Shown one piece after another: positions 1-6,664 of a stretch of DNA of 8,642 bases. Source of the stretch: Anaerobacillus sp. (lineage in GTDB: Bacteria > Bacillota > Bacilli > Bacillales > Anaerobacillaceae); NCBI GenBank assembly GCA_007118195.1, contig SKSA01000341.1, positions 1 to 8,642 on the forward strand, in the 5' to 3' direction. The notes below the pieces were generated by a model, which did no database searches, was not told the DNA's origin, and worked only from the letters and a program-made list of their open reading frames with translations. The position numbers and the translations under genes are program-made. Every line of letters begins with the position of its first letter. Positions within the stretch are counted from its first letter, which is position 1.

Positions 1-1321
<1,321 letters not shown>

Positions 1322-1352
1322 TTAAGTTCTTTTCCTTTTTCTAATTTAAAAT

Positions 1353-1394
1353 AAATGCTGACTCACGAAGAGAACCTCTAGTGAGTCAGCATTT
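1353..1394. terminator. Hairpin terminator after purD, probably bidirectional
   Basis: A perfect 14-bp inverted repeat (1353-1366 with 1381-1394) has a 14-base loop and lies 31 bases after the purD stop. On the plus strand the stem runs into a short T-rich tail (TTTTCTGTTTCTT). On the minus strand its outer end reads into TTTATTTT. It could therefore end both purD and the converging minus-strand gene. The structure is seen in sequence; its function is inferred. Confidence 0.85.
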
Positions 1395-1447
1395 TCTGTT
1401 TCTTATGTGTTATTTTTACTATATTTTAAATTATAAGCTGTTACATG

Positions 1448-1502
1448 TTGTCCACCTCAGGAGGACATTTTGCCGATTTGTCCACGGGCGGTGTCAGACA
1501 CC
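1448..1502. repeat. Palindromic intergenic repeat block
   Basis: This stretch between convergent genes carries two palindromes and a direct repeat. GTCCACCTCAGGAGGAC (1450-1466) is an imperfect palindrome, and GGTGTCAGACACC (1490-1502) is a palindrome with 6-bp arms around one central base. The octamer TTGTCCAC occurs at 1448-1455 and again at 1478-1485. The 1490-1502 core follows the same scheme as the arms of the element at 5226-5311 (GGTG-C/T-C...G-A/G-CACC). From memory, similar strings occur repeatedly between genes in Bacillus genomes, but I could not search. It lies 7 bases beyond the minus-strand gene's stop. Confidence 0.6.
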
Positions 1503-1509
1503 TAATAAG

Positions 1510-1788
1510 TTAACTAGGGTTGATTAAGTCGTCGTAACTTTTTTCGGCAGATTCGTTGACGTTTTCTTGGGCAAGTTCCTCCATTCTTTCTTCGAAAAGG
1601 AATGTTAATGGACAGAAACGAGTAAATCCTTCAGCAACTTTCATGGACCCTAATACAATGGCTATTAAAGGCGAATTACTAAAAGGTCTTTTGATGAGTT
1701 TTGCCGTTCCCCAAGCAAGCATTGTAAATCCACCTGTAAGTCTAATAAAAGAGTTTAATAACCCGATGTTTGGTGTTAGTTTTTTCAT
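1510..1788 (-). CDS. YgaP-like (DUF2892) small membrane protein
   Basis: A 92-residue protein with two hydrophobic segments (about residues 8-30 and 40-65). The second ends in RFCPLTFLF, the cysteine-proline signature at the end of the YgaP-type transmembrane domain (DUF2892 family). The tail (66-92) is acidic, polar and probably cytoplasmic. No rhodanese domain is attached, so this is the stand-alone transmembrane form, whose role is unknown. ATG at 1788 is preceded by a strong site (AAAGGTGAT on the minus strand, 8 bases away). The gene converges with purD and diverges from yerA, so it is its own unit between two conserved blocks. A long plus-strand frame over the same DNA (1556-1855) lacks these protein-like features and is a shadow. 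Confidence 0.85.
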   Translation of the reverse strand: MKKLTPNIGLLNSFIRLTGGFTMLAWGTAKLIKRPFSNSPLIAIVLGSMKVAEGFTRFCPLTFLFEERMEELAQENVNESAEKSYDDLINPS

Positions 1789-1867
1789 TATTCATCACCT
1801 TTCGCTATTTCTCGACGAAACTTTTTTACATTTGTCAAAAACTTTAATGTGTTAAACGGTAAAAATA

Positions 1868-1897
1868 TGTTACGATAGTAGAAACACATTTTATACT
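1868..1897 (+). promoter_or_regulatory. Candidate sigma-A promoter(s) for yerA-yerB-yerC
   Basis: Two possible -10 boxes lie upstream of yerA. TGTTACGAT (1868-1876) has the extended -10 form TGn followed by TACGAT. TATACT (1892-1897) is a 4-of-6 match, or better if read loosely. Neither has a good TTGACA-like -35 at the right distance. This is the only sizeable non-coding stretch before the tightly spaced yerA-B-C genes, so a promoter is expected here, but the exact one is uncertain. Confidence 0.35.
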
Positions 1898-2001
1898 TTA
1901 AGAAGTTTAACTTTGCTAAAAGAAGAAGCAGTTCTCCATATAAAATTTAGCGTAAATCCAAGCTTTAACTAAAAAAAGAAAAAATATTTACATGTAGAAT
2001 T

Positions 2002-2008
2002 GGGTGAT
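2002..2008 (+). promoter_or_regulatory. Ribosome binding site that fixes the yerA start
   Basis: GGGTGAT sits 4 bases before ATG at 2013. It overlaps the in-frame GTG at 2004, so that GTG is unlikely to be the initiation codon and the ATG is preferred. Confidence 0.65.
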
Positions 2009-2012
2009 AACA

Positions 2013-3755
2013 ATGGCACAACGAGTTGAGCGTTGGTCAAAAAAACAAATTCGTAAACAACTCCAAATCATTCGTGGTGAGGTTGCGCCAACAATATGTT
2101 TAATAAATGCAACTTATTTAAATAGTGTTCGAAATAAATGGCTCCAAGCAAATATTTGGATTCATGGCGATCGCATCATTTACGTTGGAAAAGATATGCC
2201 TTTAAAAATGGAAGGCACTGAAGTGATCGATTGTAGTGATCGTTTCCTTGTACCAGGTTATATTGAACACCATGCTCACCCGTTTCAATTATATAATCCC
2301 CATTCACTTGCTGAATATGCATCAGTTAAGGGGACGACGACATTAATCAATGACAACATGGTTTGGTTTTTAAATACGGATAAAAAGAAAGCGCTTACAC
2401 TGATTGAAGACTTAGATAAGCTTCCGACATCAATGTATTGGTGGTGTCGTTATGATGCGCAAACGGAATTAGAAAATGAAGAAGAGGTATTTTCTTACTC
2501 TAATATGAAGGCGTGGCTTGAGCACCCTCTTGTCGTACAAGGAGGAGAATTAACAGCATGGCCGAAAGTTCTCCATGGTGACGATAGTATGCTTCATTGG
2601 TTACAAGAAACAAAGAGGATTAACAAACCTATCGAAGGACATTTTCCTGGGGCATCAGAACGAACGTTAACACAAATGGCTTTATTAGGCGTTAGTTCCG
2701 ATCATGAAGCGATGACAGGAAAAGAAGCTTTAATGCGACTAGAAATGGGGTATACAACCTCATTGAGGTATTCTTCCATACGCCCTGATTTACCGGAGAT
2801 CATTGAGGAACTATTAGAGTTAGGTTTAGATGATTTCAGTTCTGTTCTTCTAACAACGGATGGTTCGACGCCGAGTTTTTATGAACAAGGCTTTATGGAT
2901 ATGGTCATTAAAATTGCTCTAGAAAAAGGGGTATCAGATACGGATGCATATGCAATGGCGACGTATAATGTTGCCCGTCATTACCATCTAGATGATCGTA
3001 TCGGTATGATTGCGCCAGGGAGAATCGCTCATATTAACATTTTAGAAGATAAAGAGAAACCGTTACCAATTTCAGTTTTAGCAAAAGGGCAATGGGTGAA
3101 AAAAGAAGGCGTTCATCAGTACCCGGTTCCCTCGTTTCCGTGGGGAGATTACGGGATAACACCACTTGAGTTAAATTGGGATTTGACCGAAAATGATATG
3201 CATTTTTCGATGCCGCTCGGAATTGAAATGGTCAATTCCGTCATTTTAAAACCATATCGTATTTCAATTGATGTAACTCAAGAACAACTTCCTTTGGAAA
3301 GCGATGAAAGTTTTTTTATCATGGTCGATAAAAATGGACGGTGGATCATTAATACAATTATTAAAGGGTTCGCAAAAAAAGTTTCAGGCTTTGCTTCGTC
3401 TTTTTCAAACACTGGTGACTTAATCTTAATCGGAAAAAATAAAAAAGACATGTTAGTTGCTTTCCAGCAGCTAAAAAAACAACAAGGTGGGATTGTCTTA
3501 GTAGAAGGTGGAAAAGTACTAAATAGTATAAAGCTAGATTTATATGGGGTAATGTCTAATAAATCGATGGAAGAAGTCATCGAGGAAGAAAAAGGGCTTG
3601 TCTGTGCATTAAAAGAGAGGGGATATCTCTTTGACGACCCTATTTATAGCCTTCTTTTCTTTTCATCAACACACTTACCGTATATTCGTGTGACACAAAA
3701 AGGAATTTTTGATGTGAAGAAGAAAACGGTACTCTTTCCTTCGATTATGCGTTAA
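2013..3755 (+). CDS. yerA: Adenine-deaminase-like amidohydrolase YerA
   Basis: A 580-residue cytosolic amidohydrolase-superfamily protein, family-length for adenine deaminases. A beta-rich N-terminal section (about 26-80) leads to the metal motif PGYIEHHAHP (81-90, with H87 and H89 as the HxH pair). It is followed by EGHFPG (H210), SDHEA (D230-H231-E232), and LTTDGSTP (D283), the likely metal-site aspartate. The C-terminal part from about 380 is the extra domain typical of the AdeC family. Adenine deaminases convert adenine to hypoxanthine and ammonia. Motifs here depart from classical AdeC (HHAHP, and TDGSTP where AdeC has a DDxxP-type motif), so the true substrate is uncertain. It is placed as in B. 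subtilis, ahead of yerB and yerC, with only 35 bases to yerB and no terminator, which suggests co-transcription. An in-frame GTG at 2004 would add three residues. Confidence 0.88.
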   Translation: MAQRVERWSKKQIRKQLQIIRGEVAPTICLINATYLNSVRNKWLQANIWIHGDRIIYVGKDMPLKMEGTEVIDCSDRFLVPGYIEHHAHPFQLYNPHSLAEYASVKGTTTLINDNMVWFLNTDKKKALTLIEDLDKLPTSMYWWCRYDAQTELENEEEVFSYSNMKAWLEHPLVVQGGELTAWPKVLHGDDSMLHWLQETKRINKPIEGHFPGASERTLTQMALLGVSSDHEAMTGKEALMRLEMGYTTSLRYSSIRPDLPEIIEELLELGLDDFSSVLLTTDGSTPSFYEQGFMDMVIKIALEKGVSDTDAYAMATYNVARHYHLDDRIGMIAPGRIAHINILEDKEKPLPISVLAKGQWVKKEGVHQYPVPSFPWGDYGITPLELNWDLTENDMHFSMPLGIEMVNSVILKPYRISIDVTQEQLPLESDESFFIMVDKNGRWIINTIIKGFAKKVSGFASSFSNTGDLILIGKNKKDMLVAFQQLKKQQGGIVLVEGGKVLNSIKLDLYGVMSNKSMEEVIEEEKGLVCALKERGYLFDDPIYSLLFFSSTHLPYIRVTQKGIFDVKKKTVLFPSIMR

Positions 3756-3790
3756 ACTATAAAAGTACATCTTACGTAAAGGAAGGTTAT

Positions 3791-4849
3791 ATGATGAAAA
3801 GGCTTGCTTTAGGAATACTTTTAGTACTCGTAGTAATGTTCGTACTTGCTTGTAATAAAAAGGAAGAGACGATAGCTGTTCCACCAGATGACCCGCCAGA
3901 AGAAGTTGTTGAAAAAAATGAACCAGAACCAAAACCAGAACCTGAAAAAGAAGAGTTTAAAAACCAATTTCCGTTAACTGGAATCGGTACAAATGATGAC
4001 GTTGATTATCGCGCGTTTGGGGTTATGATAGAAAACTCTCGTTCGGCAAGACCTCAATCAGGGCTATATCAAGCTGACTTAGTTTATGAAGTTTTATCAG
4101 AAGGAACAATCACTCGCCTACTTGCTTTTTATCATAGTGAAAAGCCTGAAATTATAGGGCCAGTTCGAAGTGCTAGAGATTATTACATTAACTTGAACAA
4201 TGGATATAATGGTATATATGTTTCTGCAGGTGGAAGTCCGCAAGCGTTTGCCATGGTTGAAAGAGGGCAAGTAGACTATATTAATGGCTTAATTTATGAT
4301 GGCAGATATTTATGGCGCTCTTCTGAAAGAAAAGCTCCTCATAATATGTATACAAGCTATGAAAATTTAATAAAAGCTGCAGAGCATGCGAAGCATACTC
4401 TGATAGCACCAGTTCCAACTTTAACATTTTTAGATGATGACACATTAATTAAAGGTGAGAAGGTAACAGAGATTAAGGTTAATTATGGTAGTAGTTCAAA
4501 TAATGTTGTATACCTTTATGACGAAGATTTGGAAAGCTATATTCGTCACGTCGGTGGTGAAAAAATGATCGACCTTGAAGAAAAGGAAAGAGCAGTTACC
4601 GTAGACAATCTATTTATTGTTGAAATGAGCCATCGAGTGATTGATCACGTCGGGCGTAGGGCAATCGATATCACTTCTGGTGGAAATGGATTACTCATTC
4701 AAAATGGAGTATACCAATATGTAGAGTGGGAGAATATCGACGGACAAATATTACCCATAAAAGATGGAGAAAAGCTTAATTTTTTGAAAGGAAAGACGTG
4801 GATTAACGTTGTTCCGAATTTAGATCAAAGCGTGAGTATTTCGAAGTAA
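3791..4849 (+). CDS. yerB: DUF3048 lipoprotein YerB
   Basis: A 352-residue predicted lipoprotein anchored outside the cytoplasmic membrane. A basic start and a hydrophobic core (residues 5-19) lead to the lipobox LAC, with lipidated Cys21. An acidic, proline- and glutamate-rich linker follows (about 22-58, including PEPKPEPEKEE). The DUF3048 N-terminal domain is marked by the block MIENSRSARPQSGLYQADLVYE region (79-100), GPVRSARDYYI (123-133) and PHNMYTS (184-190). The C-terminal DUF3048 domain extends to about 342 (KTWINVVP, 335-342). The biochemical function of the family is not established. ATG at 3791 and ATG at 3794 are both possible after AAAGGAAGG (3778-3786). The gene sits 35 bases after yerA and 34 before yerC, consistent with one transcript. 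Confidence 0.93.
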   Translation: MMKRLALGILLVLVVMFVLACNKKEETIAVPPDDPPEEVVEKNEPEPKPEPEKEEFKNQFPLTGIGTNDDVDYRAFGVMIENSRSARPQSGLYQADLVYEVLSEGTITRLLAFYHSEKPEIIGPVRSARDYYINLNNGYNGIYVSAGGSPQAFAMVERGQVDYINGLIYDGRYLWRSSERKAPHNMYTSYENLIKAAEHAKHTLIAPVPTLTFLDDDTLIKGEKVTEIKVNYGSSSNNVVYLYDEDLESYIRHVGGEKMIDLEEKERAVTVDNLFIVEMSHRVIDHVGRRAIDITSGGNGLLIQNGVYQYVEWENIDGQILPIKDGEKLNFLKGKTWINVVPNLDQSVSISK

Positions 4850-4883
4850 AATGAACTTATATAAAAACATCATGAAAGGATGA

Positions 4884-5207
4884 ATGAGTTTGCAAATCGA
4901 TAAGTTAAGAGGAAAAGAATTAGATCAGTTATTTTTAGCGATATTAAGCTTAAAGGATTTAGAAGAGTGTTATCAATTTTTCGATGACCTATGTACAATT
5001 AATGAGATACAGTCACTAGCGCAACGTTTAGAAGTTGCGAGGATGCTTCGTGACGGTTTTACTTATCAAAAAATCGAGGCAGAAACAGGGGCAAGCACTG
5101 CCACAATTTCAAGAGTGAAGCGTTGTTTAAACTATGGTAACGACGGCTACCAAATGACGTTAGAACGTGTCAAAGAGCAGTTAGAAAAAGAAATTAAAAA
5201 CGATTAA
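4884..5207 (+). CDS. yerC: TrpR-like repressor YerC (YerC/YecD family)
   Basis: A 107-residue all-helical DNA-binding protein. The helix-turn-helix lies at about residues 60-82, TYQKIEAETGASTATISRVKR, followed by CLNYGNDGY, the signature of the YerC/YecD branch of Trp-repressor-like proteins. The N-terminal helices (about 10-50, including LEECYQFFDDLC and EIQSLAQRLEVARML) probably form the dimer core. Ligand and target genes cannot be read from sequence. The start is uncertain by two codons. ATG at 4884 is only 3 bases from the site GAAAGGA (4874-4880), while TTG at 4890 is 9 bases away and gives MQIDKLRGKELDQ, which resembles the B. subtilis N-terminus as I remember it. It is the third gene of the yerA-B-C cluster. 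The hairpin element at 5226-5311 lies just downstream. Confidence 0.93.
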   Translation: MSLQIDKLRGKELDQLFLAILSLKDLEECYQFFDDLCTINEIQSLAQRLEVARMLRDGFTYQKIEAETGASTATISRVKRCLNYGNDGYQMTLERVKEQLEKEIKND

Positions 5208-5225
5208 TACAAAAGGGTTTCCGAT

Positions 5226-5311
5226 AAAGTGCCAGCGCACCTCATTGTCGCATTAAATTAGAAATGATGTTTTTTTATTTCAGATTTAGTGGCTGAGGTG
5301 CCTGGCACTTT
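5226..5311. repeat. 86-nt near-complete palindromic element
   Basis: The element folds on itself almost end to end. The outer arms (5226-5244 and 5294-5311, with AGTGCC and GGCACT ends) pair with one bulged base. A short wobble-rich segment (5247-5251 with 5289-5293) continues the stem. An inner 12-base stem (5254-5265 with 5277-5288) has one mismatch and one G-U pair, and closes on an 11-base T-rich loop. It lies 18 bases after the yerC stop and its right end is the first base of the next ORF. It may act as the yerC terminator or as a mobile or dispersed palindrome (MITE- or REP-like). No clear flanking target-site duplication is visible. Confidence 0.75.
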
Positions 5312-5529
5312 TGTTTATTCTCAAAACGATTTACGAGAGAACAGGTAAAGTTCACGTAGGAAGAATCGTAAATGTTGATCACCAAAATGTTTATCTTGAG
5401 CCTATATCTGATGGTGTAACTGGATTTCATTGGGGCTTTGGATGGGGATTTAGAGCGCCGTTCTTTTTTCCAGTTGCTTTAGCAGCGATCGGCGGCTTTG
5501 CTTTAGGTGCATCTTTATTTTGGTGGTAA
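5311..5529 (+). CDS. Small glycine/aromatic-rich membrane protein, start doubtful
   Basis: I do not recognise this 72-residue protein. Residues 5-31 (KTIYERTGKVHVGRIVNVDHQNVYLEP) look like a small beta-type domain with real-protein composition. They are followed by a Gly/Trp/Phe-rich linker (38-48, HWGFGWGFRAP) and one hydrophobic segment (about 49-69) ending in FWW. The only upstream in-frame start is TTG at 5311, the last base-pair edge of the palindromic element, and it has no ribosome binding site. The frame closes upstream at a TAG at 5287-5289. A CTG at 5293 would lie inside the hairpin. The true N-terminus may have been replaced when the element arrived, or the gene may be untranslated. 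The coding-like character of the rest is why I keep it. Confidence 0.6.
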   Translation: MFILKTIYERTGKVHVGRIVNVDHQNVYLEPISDGVTGFHWGFGWGFRAPFFFPVALAAIGGFALGASLFWW

Positions 5530-5563
5530 AAACGGTTTGAGTCAAAGAGAAAGAAGGGGCTGT

Positions 5564-5585
5564 CCAAAAACAAAGTGGTTTTTGG
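5564..5585 (+). terminator. Possible hairpin after the small ORF
   Basis: CCAAAAAC (5564-5571) and GTTTTTGG (5578-5585) form an 8-bp stem with a 6-base loop, 34 bases after the stop. No T-run follows, so it is a weak terminator candidate. The upstream half belongs to GGGGCTGTCCAAAAAC, which resembles an insertion-sequence end. Confidence 0.3.
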
Positions 5586-5633
5586 TATTAATGAGCGTTA
5601 AGTGAATATATATAGCGGTAGTATGTGCTCCTA

Positions 5634-5670
5634 ACACTCGTCTAAATTAAAGGAGGTATATAAAGAGTGT
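5634..5670 (+). promoter_or_regulatory. Inverted repeat enclosing the ATPase start site
   Basis: ACACTC (5634-5639) is complementary to GAGTGT (5665-5670), which contains the GTG start codon of the downstream ATPase. The ribosome binding site AAAGGAGG (5649-5656) lies in the loop between them. A second, incompatible pairing is possible between CTCCT (5628-5632) and AGGAG (5651-5655). Such alternatives could control translation, but the stems are only 5-6 bp. I recognise no known riboswitch here. Confidence 0.3.
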
Positions 5671-6500
5671 ACGCTATAGATATTCAAAATGTAACTTATT
5701 GTTACCCTGATTCAACAACTGCGATTAAAGATATCTCTCTACAAATACCAGTTGATGCGAAAATAGCATTGCTCGGTCCTAATGGAGCTGGAAAATCGAC
5801 GTTGCTTCACCATTTAAATGGATTGAAATTACCTCAACAAGGCTCGGTATCGATTATGGGGGTACCTTTAAATAAAAAAAGTTCGAAAGCAATTCGTCAA
5901 AAAGTAGGACTTGTGTTTCAAGATCCTGATGATCAAGTGATTTCTGGGTCGGTTTGGGAGGATGTACAATTTGGACCTAGAAATCTAGGTTTATCAGAGG
6001 AAGAAGTTGAAGAGGTTAGCGATGTTGCTTTAGATTCTGTCGGAATGCTAGAGTTTAAGTCTAAAGCACCGTATCAGTTAAGCTATGGACAAAAGAAACG
6101 GGTAGCGATTGCAGGCGTATTAGCAATGAAACCAGATATAGTTATTTTGGATGAACCAATGTCCTATCTTGATCCGCAAGGACAAGATGAAGTTGCTAGA
6201 CTCCTCCAAGACTTAAATTGTATGGGGAAAACCATTTTATTGTCAACGCATGATGTAGATTTTGCGGTTTCCTGGGCTGATACAATTATTTTGATGAAAG
6301 GTGGTCAAATATTAGCGTATGGTGGCCCAGAACTATTAGTAGATGAAGAGTGGATTAGGAGAGCGAATCTCCATATGCCTAGAATCGCAAGGTTATTTCG
6401 AATGGTCCCTGATTTAAATTTAGAAAAATTGCCGAAAAATGAACAAGAGGCAGCTCGATTAATTCATAAATTGATAAATTTACAAGGTAGTAGCATATGA
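5667..6500 (+). CDS. cbiO: ECF/CbiO-type ABC transporter ATPase, orphan
   Basis: A 277-residue cytoplasmic ATPase of the energy-coupling-factor class, which powers uptake of vitamins or of cobalt/nickel through a T-component and a substrate-binding S-component. Visible motifs are Walker A GPNGAGKST (37-45), Q-loop Q85 in VFQDPDDQ (family-typical of EcfA/CbiO), a variant signature LSYGQ (138-142, Tyr for the first Gly), Walker B IVILDEP with D162 and E163, a D-loop reading SYLD rather than SALD, and the switch histidine H195 in STHD. The C-terminal MPRIARLF region (237-244) fits the CbiO group. GTG at 5667 has an excellent site (AAAGGAGG, 10 bases upstream). No EcfT/CbiQ or S-component gene is beside it, so partners must lie elsewhere and the substrate is unknown. 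The symbol denotes family only. It ends at a strong terminator and appears monocistronic. Confidence 0.9.
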   Translation: MYAIDIQNVTYCYPDSTTAIKDISLQIPVDAKIALLGPNGAGKSTLLHHLNGLKLPQQGSVSIMGVPLNKKSSKAIRQKVGLVFQDPDDQVISGSVWEDVQFGPRNLGLSEEEVEEVSDVALDSVGMLEFKSKAPYQLSYGQKKRVAIAGVLAMKPDIVILDEPMSYLDPQGQDEVARLLQDLNCMGKTILLSTHDVDFAVSWADTIILMKGGQILAYGGPELLVDEEWIRRANLHMPRIARLFRMVPDLNLEKLPKNEQEAARLIHKLINLQGSSI

Positions 6501-6506
6501 AATGTT

Positions 6507-6558
6507 AGGTAGTTTACCATTAGAGTAGAGGCTTATAAAATGGTAAGTTACCTTTTTT
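6507..6558 (+). terminator. Rho-independent terminator after the ABC ATPase
   Basis: A 15-bp stem pairs 6507-6521 with 6539-6553, with one wobble pair and one mismatch-like G/T position and a 17-base loop. It is followed by six T residues (6553-6558) and begins 7 bases after the stop codon. The form is classic and isolates the ATPase from the next gene. Confidence 0.9.
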
Positions 6559-6593
6559 AAATTTGCGAAAAATTTGTGAATTATTATAACTTT

Positions 6594-6630
6594 TTGATAT
6601 TTTTTACTTTTTTTCGTTTATGATTACAAT
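6594..6630 (+). promoter_or_regulatory. Candidate sigma-A promoter for the 6656 gene
   Basis: The very AT-rich leader offers overlapping boxes. TTTACT (6603-6608) and TACAAT (6625-6630) have a 16-base spacer. TTGATA (6594-6599) and TATGAT (6619-6624) have a 19-base spacer. The strong terminator upstream means the next gene needs its own promoter. Which pair is used cannot be decided by eye. Confidence 0.45.
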
Positions 6631-6653
6631 TAAATAGACTTAGCCTTTTGAAG

Positions 6654-6664
6654 AGGTGGTGATC
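6654..6664 (+). promoter_or_regulatory. Ribosome binding site overlapping the called GTG starts
   Basis: AGGTGGTGATC differs at one position from AGGAGGTGATC, the perfect complement of the 16S rRNA 3' end. It covers both in-frame GTG codons (6656 and 6659), which are the only standard starts nearby, so it would place initiation near 6668, where the in-frame codon is ATA. Confidence 0.6.

Noticed and set aside
1833..1838. Perfect TTGACA on the minus strand upstream of the DUF2892 gene
   Set aside because: At the proper 17-base distance the -10 position reads TCGAGA, a poor match, so I could not support a complete promoter although the -35 is exact.
1556..1855. Plus-strand 99-codon frame opposite the DUF2892 gene
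   Set aside because: The minus-strand product has two membrane spans, the RFCPLT motif and a strong ribosome binding site. The plus-strand frame has none of these.
3675..3932. Minus-strand frame across the yerA-yerB junction
   Set aside because: It overlaps two confident plus-strand genes, including the YerB signal peptide, and has no supporting features.
5226..5311. CRISPR repeat or toxin-antitoxin RNA reading of the palindrome
   Set aside because: There is only one copy, with no spacer series and no neighbouring cas or toxin-like gene.
5530..5666. Known riboswitch (cobalamin, NiCo or other) ahead of the ATPase
   Set aside because: The 137-base gap is too short for a cobalamin riboswitch and shows none of the conserved boxes I know for metal or vitamin riboswitches.
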